In this document: positions 37,163 through 46,840 of the stretch, piece after piece
Numbering within the stretch: position 1 is the stretch's first letter
Layout of the letters: each line of letters begins with the position of its first letter
Origin: CAVPMN01 sp963706425
Lineage (GTDB): Bacteria > Actinomycetota > Acidimicrobiia > Acidimicrobiales > Acidimicrobilacustridaceae
DNA: 64,000 nucleotides
Assembly (NCBI GenBank): GCA_963706425.1
Contig: CAVPMN010000020.1
Span: forward strand, 1,240,001 to 1,304,000
Direction: 5' to 3'
The notes under the pieces: model-generated
Seen by the model: only the letters and a program-made list of their open reading frames with translations
The model's database searches: none
Told to the model about the DNA's origin: nothing
Translations under genes and position numbers: made by a program

Positions 37163-38386
37163 TCAGCTTCGGGGTACCTGGGACCAGGGCTGCTCTTTGT
37201 CGACGCGTGGTTCGCCGGGCAGGCCGAGCACCCGCTCGCCCATGATGTTGCGCTGGATCTCGGACGTGCCGCCCTCGATCGAGTTGGCACGCGAGCGCAG
37301 GAACATCTTGCGCGACGATCCGGGCGGCCCGACCAGACCGAGGTTCTCGGTGCGCCGATGCTCGTAGTCGTAGTCGATGAGCGCGTCGGCGCCGAGCAGG
37401 TCGATGCACAGCTCGTAGATGTCCTTGTTGATCTCGGCGAACATCAACTTGGCGATCGAGCCCTCGGGCCCGGGGTTGCCGATCTTGCGGTTCTGGCCGG
37501 CGCGGATGTTGGTGAGGCGCAGCACCTCCGACTCGATCCACAGCTGCATGAGCCGGTCCTTGGCCACCGCGGAGCGGTCGTGGGCCTCTTCCTTCCAGAT
37601 GCGCACCGCCTCGGCGATGGCACCCGAGCCCTTGGCGGGCGGACCAGAGCCTCCGCCGATGGTGGTGCGCTCGTTCATGAGCGTGGTCATGGCGACCCGC
37701 CAGCCCTCGCCCACGTCGCCGATGCGATCGGCGTCGGGCACCCGCACCTCGGTGAGGTAGACCTCGTTGAACTCGGCCTCGCCGGTGATCTGCACCAGCG
37801 GGCGCACCTCGACACCCGGTGCGTGCATGTCGAGCGCGAAGTAGGTCAGGCCCTTGTGCTTGGGCGCCTCGGGATCGGTGCGGGCCACGAGCATGCCGCG
37901 ATCGGCGATGTGGGCGAGCGTGTTCCAGACCTTCTGCCCGGTGATGACCCACTCGTCGCCGTCACGCACGGCTCGCGCCGACAAGCCGGCCAGGTCGGAC
38001 CCGGCACCGGGCTCGCTGAACAGCTGACACCAGGAGTCCTCGCCGGTGAACATGCGTCGCAGCAAGCGGCCGCGCAACGCGTCGTCGCCGTGGGTCACCA
38101 CGGTGGGCCCGGCCATGGTGAGCCCGAAGAACAACCGGGCGTCCACGGGCGGCGCGCCCGCCTGCCGCACTCGTCGCTCCACCTCTTTCTGGAGCGTCGG
38201 CGGCGCACCGAGCCCTCCCCATCCCTCGGGGAAGTGCACCCACGCCAGGCCCAGGTCGAACTGGTGCCCGCGGAACTCGACCGGGTCGGTGCCCTTCGGA
38301 TCGTGCTCGCTGAGCAGCTGGTCGAGGCGCTCGTCGATGACAGCGGAGAGTTCTGCGGTGGACGGTGCAGTGGTGGTGTCGCTCAC
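37163..38386 (-). CDS. Acyl-CoA dehydrogenase
   Basis: Intact 407-residue ACAD from GTG 38386. FAD/substrate block LFSEPGAGSDLAGL, WVITGQKVWNTLAHIADRG, and C-terminal ANSIEGGTSEIQRNIMGERVLGLPG, where the Glu of IEGGTSE sits at the MCAD catalytic position. Unlike the two ACADs at 7.5-12 kb it is self-sufficient by motif. Preceded by a long palindromic repeat and followed by the small lipoprotein. Substrate unknown. Confidence 0.9.
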   Translation of the reverse strand: MSDTTTAPSTAELSAVIDERLDQLLSEHDPKGTDPVEFRGHQFDLGLAWVHFPEGWGGLGAPPTLQKEVERRVRQAGAPPVDARLFFGLTMAGPTVVTHGDDALRGRLLRRMFTGEDSWCQLFSEPGAGSDLAGLSARAVRDGDEWVITGQKVWNTLAHIADRGMLVARTDPEAPKHKGLTYFALDMHAPGVEVRPLVQITGEAEFNEVYLTEVRVPDADRIGDVGEGWRVAMTTLMNERTTIGGGSGPPAKGSGAIAEAVRIWKEEAHDRSAVAKDRLMQLWIESEVLRLTNIRAGQNRKIGNPGPEGSIAKLMFAEINKDIYELCIDLLGADALIDYDYEHRRTENLGLVGPPGSSRKMFLRSRANSIEGGTSEIQRNIMGERVLGLPGEPRVDKEQPWSQVPRS

Positions 38387-38422
38387 GCCGCCGAGCCTAC
38401 GACCAGCGCTCCCCTCCGTCCG

Positions 38423-38469
38423 AAATTGGTGCGTGAAACCACCCATGCGGTTGTTTCACGCACCAATTT
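38423..38469. repeat. Long palindromic repeat, copy 1
   Basis: 17-base perfect arms (38423-38439 and 38453-38469; core GGTGCGTGAAAC / GTTTCACGCACC) with further partial pairing in the loop and outside. Located between the inositol-phosphate synthase stop and the ACAD start. Nearly the same sequence recurs at 49436-49490. No target duplications or coding sequence, so a REP-like or terminator-type element is more likely than a transposon. Confidence 0.75.
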
Positions 38470-38474
38470 GGCTG

Positions 38475-39779
38475 CTAGTCGTCTTCGGCGTGGGTGACGG
38501 GGTCTTCGCCCATCCACTCGCGAAGGGTGTTCTTCAGCTTGGTGTGCTGAATGAACAGGTCGTGCTCGGCGGGCAGGGCACCGGGCTCCTGGGGCGACTT
38601 GAAGTAGTAGGAGAGCCACTCCTGCACGCCCGACTGGCCGGCCCGCGAGGCCAGGTCGAGGAACAAAGCCAGGTCGAGCACGAGGGGCGCGGCGAGGATC
38701 GAGTCACGACAGAGGAAGTCGATCTTGATCTGCATCGGGTAGCCCATCCACCCGTAGATGTCGATGTTGTCCCAACCCTCTTTGTTGTCGCCGCGGGGCG
38801 GGTAGTAGTTGATGCGCACGACGTGGTCGATGTTGCCGTAGAGCTCGGGATAGACCTCGGGCTGGAGGATGGTGTCGAGCACGCCCAGCTTCGACATCTC
38901 CTTGGTCTTGAAGTTCTCGGGATCGTCGAGCACCTCGCCGTCACGGTTGCCGAGGATGTTGGTGGAGTACCAGCCGCGCAGGCCGAGCATGCGCGCCTTC
39001 AGGCCCGGAGCGATGAGCGTCTTCATGAGGGTCTGGCCAGTCTTGAAGTCCTTGCCGCAGATCGGCACCTGGTTCCTCGCGGCCAGCTCGATCATGCACG
39101 GCAGGTCGAGCGAGAGGTTCGGTGCGCCGTTCGCATAGGGGATGCCCGACGCCAGCGCCGCATAGGCGTAGAGCTGGCTCGGTGCGATGTTCTCGTCGTC
39201 GTCGTGCAGGCCCTGTTCGAACGCTTCGAGCGAGTCGTGCACGGCCGAGGGCTCCTGATAGGCCTCGGTCGATCCGCACCACACCATCACCAGCCGGTCG
39301 CAGTCGTTGTCGACACGGAAGCGTTCGATGTCGGCGATGAGCGCTTGGGCCAGGTCCCAACGCGACGCCTTCGGCTTCACGCGGTGGCCGTCGAGCTTCT
39401 TGACCCAACGCTGGTCGAACACGGCGTCCATGGCGACCACGCCTTCGAGCTCGGCCGAAACGGGCGCGAGATCGCGCTCCTCGAGCACGCCGCACGTGCG
39501 GGCCGCCTCGAGCGCATTGGCCGAGATGGGGTCCCACCCGCCGAACACCAGGTCATCGAGCGACGCCAGAGGCACGAACTCGTTGATCAGAGGGTTGCGA
39601 CCCTCGCTGCGCTCGCCCAATCGGATGTGGGAGAGCTGGGTGAGCGAGCCCACCGGCACGGTGAGCCCTTGCCGGGCGGCGATCACGCCGGCGATGAACG
39701 TGGAGGCGACCGCACCGAGGCCCGGGGTGAGCACCCCGAGTCGGCCGGTGGCAGGGGCGATGGCGCGAGGCGTAGGCAT
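38475..39779 (-). CDS. Myo-inositol-1-phosphate synthase, Bacteroides type
   Basis: 434 residues from ATG 39779 (39788 also possible). Converts glucose-6-phosphate to inositol-1-phosphate using NAD. Blocks: GRLGVLTPGLGAVASTFIAG (NAD fold), LVFGGWDPISANALEAA, GKDFKTGQTLMKTLIAPG (catalytic Lys region), ILGNRDGEVLDDPENFKTKE, INYYPPRGDNKEGWDN and DFLCRDSILAAPLVLDLALF. From memory this aligns closely with Bacteroides BT_1526 and not with the ~367-residue mycobacterial Ino1, so it is the bacteroidal/eukaryote-like branch. Divergent from a LysR gene. Confidence 0.85.
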   Translation of the reverse strand: MPTPRAIAPATGRLGVLTPGLGAVASTFIAGVIAARQGLTVPVGSLTQLSHIRLGERSEGRNPLINEFVPLASLDDLVFGGWDPISANALEAARTCGVLEERDLAPVSAELEGVVAMDAVFDQRWVKKLDGHRVKPKASRWDLAQALIADIERFRVDNDCDRLVMVWCGSTEAYQEPSAVHDSLEAFEQGLHDDDENIAPSQLYAYAALASGIPYANGAPNLSLDLPCMIELAARNQVPICGKDFKTGQTLMKTLIAPGLKARMLGLRGWYSTNILGNRDGEVLDDPENFKTKEMSKLGVLDTILQPEVYPELYGNIDHVVRINYYPPRGDNKEGWDNIDIYGWMGYPMQIKIDFLCRDSILAAPLVLDLALFLDLASRAGQSGVQEWLSYYFKSPQEPGALPAEHDLFIQHTKLKNTLREWMGEDPVTHAEDD

Positions 39780-39791
39780 GGGTCGCATGCT

Positions 39792-39836
39792 AAGTGATGA
39801 CACACGATTACGGGGTATTGTGAAGGATCACTTCAC
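39792..39836. promoter_or_regulatory. Inverted repeats in MIPS/LysR divergent promoter
   Basis: GTGAAG-GATCA-CTTCAC at 39820-39836 and the longer-range pair AAGTGAT (39792-39798) / ATCACTT (39827-39833) in the 116-bp gap between the two starts. Candidate LysR binding sites; no effector can be named. Confidence 0.5.
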
Positions 39837-39895
39837 CATCGGTCGACACCCCACCACCGGCCACCCCGGCGTCAGCAGGCCTGCCCAACCTCACG

Positions 39896-40747
39896 GTGCA
39901 ACAACTCGAATACCTCGACGCCGCCGTGCGGCTGCCCACCTGGGCCAGCGCGGCCGAGTCGCTCGGGGTCTCGCCGTCGGCCCTGTCGCAGGGCCTGGCC
40001 GAGTTGGAGCGGCGGGTCGGGCTCCCGCTGTTCCGCCGCGAGGGTCGCCGCCGGGTGCCCACCGACGCCGCCGGCCCGGTGGTCGCCCACGCTCGCCGTG
40101 TGCTCGCGCAGACCCGCGACCTCGCCACGTGGGCAGCCGACGCGCGTGCGGGTCGCGCCGGGCGCCTGCGCGTGGGACTGATCGATGCCGCCGCGGTCGA
40201 TCGCTACCCCGACGTGCTGCGGGCCTTTCGCGCCGACGAGCCCGACGTCGACCTGCACCTCGTGGTCGCGCCATCCGAAGCGTTGCTCCACCAGCTGCGC
40301 GACGACGCGCTCGACCTGGTGGTGTGCGTCGCTCCCCGTCCGACCCCAGCCGACCTGACGATCGTCGAGCTGATCGACGAGCCGCTCGGCATCTACGCGC
40401 CTCCCGACCGACGAGCCGGCTCGCCCGAGTCGTGGGGGCCGTGGGTGTGCTTCCCGAGCGGTTCGCACACTCGCCGACTGATCGTCGACGCCCTACGCAC
40501 CGAAGGCGCACCGGTGGAGATCGTGGCCGAATCACACCAGCCAGAGGTGCTGCGCGAGATGGTGCGCCTCGGCATCGGCTGGACGGTGCTGCCCATCACG
40601 CAGGCCGAGCGGGAGCCGACGCCCTTGCGCCGGGCCCGCCGGGCACCGCTCACCACGCGCACGCTCGTCGCCGCCCGTCGGGCGGATGCCCTCGACAACC
40701 CTGCCGCCGAACGCCTGCTCAGCCGGATGCAACCGAGAGCGACTTGA
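39896..40747 (+). CDS. LysR-family transcriptional regulator
   Basis: Intact 283 residues from GTG 39896. HTH: LEYLDAAVRLPTWASAAESLGVSPSALSQGLAELERRVGLPLFRR; the C-terminal effector domain follows (GRLRVGLIDAAAVDRYPDVLRAF, PLGIYAPPDRR). Divergent from the inositol-phosphate synthase across inverted repeats, so it probably controls it. Overlaps the convergent GNAT by 29 bases. Confidence 0.88.
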   Translation: MQQLEYLDAAVRLPTWASAAESLGVSPSALSQGLAELERRVGLPLFRREGRRRVPTDAAGPVVAHARRVLAQTRDLATWAADARAGRAGRLRVGLIDAAAVDRYPDVLRAFRADEPDVDLHLVVAPSEALLHQLRDDALDLVVCVAPRPTPADLTIVELIDEPLGIYAPPDRRAGSPESWGPWVCFPSGSHTRRLIVDALRTEGAPVEIVAESHQPEVLREMVRLGIGWTVLPITQAEREPTPLRRARRAPLTTRTLVAARRADALDNPAAERLLSRMQPRAT

Positions 40748-41210
40748 GCAGGCGCATCTCGGAAATCTCGATGCCCGCGCTCGAGTGGTGCAGCTCGATC
40801 GTGCCGTCGGGCGCCCAGCCCTCAGAGCGGTAGAGCGTGAGCGCGCGTTCGTTGCCAACGATGGTCCACAGCTCCCCCGTCTCCACGCCACGGTCGCGCA
40901 ACTGGGCCTCGGCAGTGGCGAGCAGCACCCGACCGAGGCCGCCCCGCCAGTGTTGTGGGTCGACATAGAGGCTGGTGAGCGTGGCCCCTTCGAGCGCGGC
41001 ATGGCCGACCGGCGAGTCATCGACCACGGCCACCGTCACGTCGTCGGGTCGCTCGTCGAGCACCTCGCGCCAGCGAGCGACGAAGTGCTCGACGGTGAGC
41101 GCGGCGAGCTGGTCGGCAGGCACGAGGCCGGCGTAGGCCTCGATCCAGCACTGATGGTGATAGCGAGCGATCGTCTCGGCATCGGCGAGGCGGGCGCCTC
41201 TCAGCTGCAC
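40719..41210 (-). CDS. GNAT-family N-acetyltransferase
   Basis: Intact 163 residues. IARYHHQCWIEAYAGLVPADQL and SLYVDPQHWRGGLGRVLLATAEAQL (acetyl-CoA loop) and RALTLYRSEGWAPDG (motif B) define the fold. Located 10 bases after menB's stop is reached from the other side, i.e. just downstream of menB on the same strand. Acceptor unknown; probably a detoxifying or regulatory acetylase. Confidence 0.85.
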   Translation of the reverse strand: MQLRGARLADAETIARYHHQCWIEAYAGLVPADQLAALTVEHFVARWREVLDERPDDVTVAVVDDSPVGHAALEGATLTSLYVDPQHWRGGLGRVLLATAEAQLRDRGVETGELWTIVGNERALTLYRSEGWAPDGTIELHHSSAGIEISEMRLLKSLSVASG

Positions 41211-41220
41211 CAGACGCCGA

Positions 41221-42120
41221 TCAGTAGTGCCAGGGGAAGGCCGACCAGTCGGGCGCGCGCTTCTCGAGGAACGAGTCGCGCCCTTCGGCTGCCTCGTCGG
41301 TCATGTACGCCAGCCGGGTGGCCTCGCCGGCGAACACCTGCTGGCCCACCAGTCCGTCGTCGATGAGGTTGAACGCGAACTTGAGCATGCGCTGCGCGGT
41401 GGGGCTCTTGCCGTTGATGGCCTCGGCCCATTCGAGCGCAGTCGACTCGAGATCGGCGTGGTCGACGACCTCGTTGACCATCCCCATCTGGTGCGCCTGC
41501 TCGGCGGTGTACTCACGGCCGAGGAAGAAGATCTCGCGGGCGAACTTCTGCCCGACCTGACGGGCGAGGTAGGCCGAGCCGAAGCCGCCGTCGAAGCTGG
41601 CCACGTCGGCGTCGGTCTGCTTGAACCGGGCGTGCTCACGCGAGGCGAGCGTGAGATCGCACACGACGTGCAGGCTGTGACCGCCGCCGGCGGCCCAGCC
41701 GGGCACCACGGCAACCACGACCTTGGGCATCATGCGGATGAGGCGCTGCACCTCGAGGATGTGCAGGCGGCCCGTGCGGCCCGGGTCGATGCTCTCGGCG
41801 GTGTCGCCCTCGGCGTAGCGGTAGCCGTCCTTGCCCCGGATGCGTTGATCGCCTCCGGAGCAGAACGACCATCCGCCGTCGCGAGGCGACGGGCCGTTGC
41901 CGGTCAGCAGCACGCAACCGACGTCGCTGGTCATGCGGGCGTGGTCGAGGGCCCGGTAGAGCTCGTCGACGGTGGCCGGCCGGAACGCGTTGCGCACGTC
42001 GGGACGGTCGAACGCGATGCGCACCGTGCCGTGGTCGACGGCCCGGTGATAGGTGATGTCGTGGAAGTCGAACCCGTCGACTGGCCGCCACGCGGTGGGA
42101 TCGAAGAGCTCCGAGACCAT
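41221..42120 (-). CDS. menB: 1,4-dihydroxy-2-naphthoyl-CoA synthase
   Basis: Intact 299-residue crotonase-superfamily enzyme that closes the naphthoquinone ring in menaquinone synthesis. Diagnostic blocks: GWSFCSGGDQRIRGKDGY, VPGWAAGGGHSLHVVCDL, TDADVASFDGGFGSAYLARQ with the MenB Asp (~177), and a long C-terminal VGQQVFAGEATRLAYMTDEAAEGRDSFL. By memory the whole protein is very close to mycobacterial MenB. No other men genes are adjacent. Divergent from the thiolase-like gene. Confidence 0.93.
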   Translation of the reverse strand: MVSELFDPTAWRPVDGFDFHDITYHRAVDHGTVRIAFDRPDVRNAFRPATVDELYRALDHARMTSDVGCVLLTGNGPSPRDGGWSFCSGGDQRIRGKDGYRYAEGDTAESIDPGRTGRLHILEVQRLIRMMPKVVVAVVPGWAAGGGHSLHVVCDLTLASREHARFKQTDADVASFDGGFGSAYLARQVGQKFAREIFFLGREYTAEQAHQMGMVNEVVDHADLESTALEWAEAINGKSPTAQRMLKFAFNLIDDGLVGQQVFAGEATRLAYMTDEAAEGRDSFLEKRAPDWSAFPWHY

Positions 42121-42189
42121 GGGCCGGAGCCTAGGGTGCCCACGACCCCTGTCGCGACGAAGGCCTGGTGCGACGGAGAAAGGAATGCC

Positions 42190-43669
42190 GTGACCGTGGA
42201 CCCCAGCACGCCGGTGCTCGTCGGCGTGGGCGCCCGCACGCAGCGAACCGACGACCCGGCTGATGCGGTCGAGGCCATCGAGCTGATGTGGGCCGCGGTC
42301 GAGGCTGCCGACCGTGACACCGGCGCCCCGGGACTCGCGCAGCAGGCCGGCCTGGTGGCGGTGCCCAAGGGCATCTGGGGCTACGCCGATCCAGGACGCA
42401 TCATCGCCGACCGGCTCGGCGCGACGGCACGCACCGTCCTGGCCGACGTCGGCGTGCTGCAGCAGTCGCTGCTGACCCGAGCCGCCGACACGATCGCGTC
42501 GGGCGCCGCGGATGTGGTGGTGGTGTGCGGGGGTGAGGCGAAGCACCGGGCCTTGCGGGCCGCCATCGCCGGCGCGCCAGCCGACGAGCTCGAACAGCCA
42601 GATGGAACGCGCCCCGACGAGCTGGCGGCGCCCGCCGAGGAGATCCTGCCGTCGGTCGAGATCATGCGCGACCTGGCGGTGCCCGCCCACCAGTACGCCA
42701 TCATCGACCGGGCGCTGGCGTCGGCCGATGGCCTGACGACCGACGACCATCGGCGCCGTCTGGGCGAGCTCTGGGCCGCGTTCGCCCGAGTGGCCGCCAC
42801 CCGCCCCGATGCGTGGGACCGCAGCGCGCCCGACGCCGCCACGATCACCACGCCCACTCCGTCGAACCGGATGGTGGCCAGCCCCTACACGAAGCTGCTC
42901 TGCTCGCAGTGGAACGTCGACCAGTCCGCCGCACTCGTCCTCTGCTCTGCGGAGACCGCCGAGCGGGCGGGCGTTCCTCGCGATCGCTGGGTGTTCCCGC
43001 TCAGCGCGGCCGAGTCCAACGCCATGGTGCCGCTGTCGCGCCGAGCGGACCTCCACCGGTCGCCGGGGTTCGAGCTGGGCGCGGCGCAGGCCCTGGCCGC
43101 CATCGGGGCGGGCATCGACGACGTGACCCATCTCGATCTCTACAGCTGCTTCCCGGCGGCCGTGCAGGTGCAGGCGCGCGAGCTCGGCCTGGCCCTCGAC
43201 GACCCGCGAGGGCTCACCGTGACGGGCGGCATGACCTTCGCCGGTGGACCGCTCAACAACTACGTGCTGCAAGCGATGGTGGCCCTCACCGATCTGCTCC
43301 GAGCCGATCCGTCGGCGATCGGCCTGTCGACGTCGGTGAGCGGCATGCTCACCAAGCAGGGCCTCGGGCTGTGGTCGGCGACCCCGCCGCACCAGGCCGT
43401 TCCGCAACATCGACGTCAGCGACGACGTCCGCGCCCGAATCAACACGTTGCCGTTGACTGATGATCTCGTCGGCGCCGCTTCGGTGATCGGCTACACCGT
43501 CGTGCACGAACGCGGCGAGCCGCTACGAGCGGTGGCCATCGTCGAGCACGCCGGCCGGCGCACGGTGGCCACCAGCGACGATCCGCACACGATGGCGTCG
43601 ATGATCGACACCGACTGGACCGACCGGGCGGTCGACGTGATCGAGCCTGGCCGGTTCCGGCCCGTCTAG
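42190..43669 (+). CDS. Thiolase-like acetyl-CoA acetyltransferase with C-terminal domain (frameshift ~43397)
   Basis: About 493 residues from GTG 42190. N-terminus VLVGVGARTQRTDDPADAVE; middle PSNRMVASPYTKLLCSQWNVDQSAALVLCSAE; thiolase C-terminal GLTVTGGMTFAGGPLNNYVLQAMV. After a shift near 43397 it continues RARINTLPLTDDLVGAASVIGYTVVHERGEPLRAVAIVEH, a small beta domain typical of this subfamily. Related to mycobacterial Rv1867-type proteins. The canonical thiolase Cys motif is not obvious, so activity is uncertain. Confidence 0.78.
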
Positions 43670-43679
43670 TTCTGACCGG

Positions 43680-43931
43680 TCAGGCGGCGGTTCGGTTGGC
43701 CCGCAGCTCGCGTCCCGCGGTCGCGAAGTAGAGCACGCCCAACACGGTGCCGATCGGCCCGCAGAACACGATGCCCACGATGAGCCCGATGATCCACGTG
43801 AGCTTCGAGCTCGCCACCTGCTCCCACTCGTTGGCACGAAAGCGCAGCACGTCGACGAGCGCCGCGATGGGGACGAGGAGAAGTGCGACGTAGACGACGA
43901 GCCAGATGCCCTCGAGGGCGGTGACGTTCAC
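43680..43931 (-). CDS. Small two-helix membrane protein
   Basis: 83 residues, two hydrophobic helices: GIWLVVYVALLLVPIAALVDVL and TWIIGLIVGIVFCGPIGTVLGVLYF, with a charged hinge RFRANEWEQVASSK. Resembles short PLDc_N/DUF2516-type envelope proteins. Convergent with the thiolase gene; 12-base palindrome CTGACC/GGTCAG spans its stop. No function can be assigned. Confidence 0.65.
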   Translation of the reverse strand: MNVTALEGIWLVVYVALLLVPIAALVDVLRFRANEWEQVASSKLTWIIGLIVGIVFCGPIGTVLGVLYFATAGRELRANRTAA

Positions 43932-43959
43932 GCGGGCCGACGCTAGTGGCTGAGGCCCC

Positions 43960-45862
43960 TCACCGACGGAACGCGTCGACCATCGCGGCCCGCCACACGA
44001 TCAGGTGCGGGTAGTCGACGATGCGGGTCTTGCCGAGTCGCACCACCACGAGGTCGAGTGCGGGCACGCACAAGATGGCCTGGCCCTGATAGCCCGACGC
44101 CCGGAAGCTGCCGCACTCGTCGCCGACGACCCACCAGTGCGACCCGTAGAGCGTTCCGTCGCCGTCGACCGACTGCGGGCGCCTGGCCTCGTCGACCCAA
44201 CCCTCGGGCAGGAGCCGCTGGCCGTCCCACACGCCGTCGCGCAGGTAGAACAGCCCGAAACGGGCGAAGTCGCGCGCGGTGGCGTTCACGAACGACGAGG
44301 CGATCCAGGTGCCGGCTTCGTCGAAGCGTGGCTCGGCGGAGCTCATGCCGATGCGATCGAAGAGCACGTCGAACAGAAAGGCACGGTAGGTGTCGATGCC
44401 CGATGGACCTCGCTCGGCGCCGATGGCGTCGCCGACGATGCGCGCCACGATGTTGCTGGTGCCGGACGAGTAGTTGAACGCCTCGCCCGGCTGAGTGGGC
44501 GAGGGGCCGGTCGATGGCGTAGCGGGCGACATCTGCGGCGCCCGAGCCGAACAGCATGTCGATGACGTCGCTGCCCCGACCCTCGATGTAGTCCTCGACG
44601 AACGCGAGCCCATCGCGCATCTGGAGCAGTTGGCGCAGCGTGATGTCGCGCCTGGGGTCACCCGGCTGGTCCCACTCGGGCACAGGAGCACGCTCGTCGA
44701 GGTCGAGCCGTCCGTCGCCCACGAGCACACCGACCACCGCGTGCAACATCGACTTGGCCATCGACCACGAGAACAGCGGGGTGGCCGCCGAGACGACATC
44801 GGCGGGCCGGTCGATGTGCTCGAACGCCCCGTGGTAGCGCTCGAAGACCAATCGACCCTGGTGGACGACGACCACGGCATAGGTCCTGCCGAAGCGACTC
44901 GGGTCGTCGATCATCCCGTCGACGAGCGAGGCCACGTCGACACCGTCGGGTACGGATCCGGTCGGCCAGTCGTCGCCCGGCCACGGAAGGCCTGCGGGCT
45001 GCTCGGGCAGGGCGACCAGCTCCTCCCCCGCGGACAGCTCGACGTAGCGCTCCCGCGCGGCCACGTAGGCATGCGGGTCGTTGGTGATGTCGTCGGCGAG
45101 GCGCAGCAGCTCTTCGGGTGCCGGCGGGCGCAGCGACATCTTCGTGACCCGCCGCACGTTGAAGGCCGACATGCCCGCCCCGATGGCCACGCCGACCAGC
45201 GGCACGAGGGCCCGGGTGAACCGGGCCGCCGTCTTCTTGATGAGCTGCTCGCTCAGCCACGATGCCGCGTCGTTGGCCAACTTCGGGGTGGCCCGGCGAC
45301 CGACCGACGTGCCGTAGCCGGCCGCCTCGGCCAGGTCGGTGAGCACCACATCGGGATCGGGGGACCGGCCGGCCCGCTGGTATTGCCGGGTGCGACCCGA
45401 CGCCGCGACGTAGGCCTCGAAGACCTCTCCGACCACCGCCGAGAGGATGGCCACCGCGGTCGCCGTGCCGAACGAGCCGTAGAGCGCCAGTTCCTCCGCG
45501 GCCGCCGCTGAGCCGCCGCCGACGCCTGCGACCGCGATGTGCCGGCCGGGTCGATCGCCCTTGAGCGGGTAGTGCACCGCCCCGAACACCACCACCCGCT
45601 CGGCCTGCAGCAGCCGGTCGGAGACACGGCGCAGCGCCCGCTCGACGGTGGCCGAATCGAACGCCTTGGTGCGGCGCACACCGGCGACCTCGTCGTAGAT
45701 GTCGGCGGCGATGCCGTCCCACAGCCGGCGCAGCTCGTCCTGCACAGGGGCAGGCAGCCGGTCGCTGCGCAAGCGGCGCGGTGCGGCGCGATCGAAGCGG
45801 ACGCGGTCGGCCACCGCGGGCGGCAGGTCGGACAGCTCGAGCCGCGCGCGACGGGACGGCAC
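43960..45862 (-). CDS. EcsC-domain / beta-lactamase-fold serine hydrolase fusion (frameshift ~44505)
   Basis: About 634 residues. Residues ~1-250 resemble EcsC (RRTKAFDSATVERALRRVSDRLL, GGGSAAAAEELALYGSFGTATAVAILSAV, KKTAARFTRALVPLVGVAIGAGMSAFNVRRV). Residues ~300-630 are a class C beta-lactamase/esterase fold: LFSWSMAKSMLHAV gives Ser-x-x-Lys, and YSSGTSN lies after the frameshift. WKVVGD-like WVVGDECGSFRASGYQGQ closes the fold. Start may be ATG 45893 with another indel near 45865 (MDDERPPPPTSA...). Function of the fusion unknown. Confidence 0.78.
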
Positions 45863-45912
45863 TGGTCGGAGGTGGGGGCCGCTCGTCGTCCATGGAGGGG
45901 AACGCTAACGAC

Positions 45913-46749
45913 TCACGCCGTCAGCTCGTGCCGCTCCCACGCGATGGCGAGGATGGCGGCCGCTTGATGCATCGCGTTGAGCTCGTTGGGCGTGGGCCGG
46001 CCCGGGTCGGCTCGCCACAGCACCAAGACCCCGCGAACCGGCTCGTCGCCACCCCCGATGGGCTCGACCCACACGGTGGCACAGCCCGCGGACCGGGCGG
46101 CCGCTGCCAGTTCCGGATCGAGGTCGTCGACGGTCTCGGCGAGATAGCGGATGCCCGAGGCCACCACGTCGTGCCACGGACCGGGCCCGGTCATGGGAGG
46201 AAGCTCGCCGTCGCTGGCCGCCACCACCGAGAAACCGGATGCGCCCGTCGCGAGCAGTGCGGCTCTCGCGGTGGTGGGGTGGCCCTGGACCGCGCGCACA
46301 ACCCGACCCGCCACCGTGGCGAAGCCGGCATCACCGGCGAGCGACACCATGGCCTCGCTCAAGCCCATCGCCACCGTGGCCGGCGTGAGCAGACACACGA
46401 TGCCGCCGAGCACCGGGTCGTCGAGGCGGTTGGTGGCCCAGAGGTCGGCGGGCCGTTGCTCGCCGCTCGCCGTGACGAGCGTGATGCGCAGCGGGCCGAG
46501 CACCACGTGGCCGAAGTCGCTCGCCATGGCCACGGCCGCGGCGTAGGCCCACGCGGTGTCCTCGTCGACGTAGGACAGCACCGACTCGCCGATCAACTCG
46601 GCCGGCTCCCGTTCGACGAGAGCGGCGGTCTCGGGCGAGGCGAAGAGGATGGTGCCGGCCCCGTCGATGACGAACGCGGCCGCGGGCAGCGACTCGACCA
46701 GCCGCCGGCTGAACGCCTCGGAGGGGGGCGTCGGCCCCGACACGGACAC
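45913..46749 (-). CDS. PAS (and GAF-like) sensory domain protein
   Basis: 278 residues from GTG 46749 (46743 possible). N-terminal PAS: RLVESLPAAAFVIDGAGTILFASPETAALVEREPAELIGESVLSYVD. The C-terminal half (VWVEPIGGGDEPVRGVLVLWR, ELNAMHQAAAILAIAWERH) is GAF-like. No kinase, GGDEF or HTH domain, so it is a sensor without an output module in the same chain. 91 bases from the divergent thioesterase gene. Confidence 0.75.
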   Translation of the reverse strand: MSVSGPTPPSEAFSRRLVESLPAAAFVIDGAGTILFASPETAALVEREPAELIGESVLSYVDEDTAWAYAAAVAMASDFGHVVLGPLRITLVTASGEQRPADLWATNRLDDPVLGGIVCLLTPATVAMGLSEAMVSLAGDAGFATVAGRVVRAVQGHPTTARAALLATGASGFSVVAASDGELPPMTGPGPWHDVVASGIRYLAETVDDLDPELAAAARSAGCATVWVEPIGGGDEPVRGVLVLWRADPGRPTPNELNAMHQAAAILAIAWERHELTA

Positions 46750-46840
46750 GCTGGCAGCGTAGGCCCGGCGATGCCCGACACCGCATGGGCCGAATGGACG
46801 GATCCGCATCGGCCGGTCGCGCGGCATACTCCTCGACACG

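Noticed and set aside
41227..42189. Long N-terminal extension in frame with the thiolase-like gene at 42190
   Set aside because: It runs antisense to menB, is Val/Glu/Arg-rich without motifs, and a GTG start with family-like N-terminus exists at 42190.
43672..43683. 12-base palindrome CTGACC/GGTCAG at the thiolase/membrane-protein stops
   Set aside because: Too short and without spacer similarity to the CTGACG-N3-CGTCAG sites; may be chance or a weak terminator.
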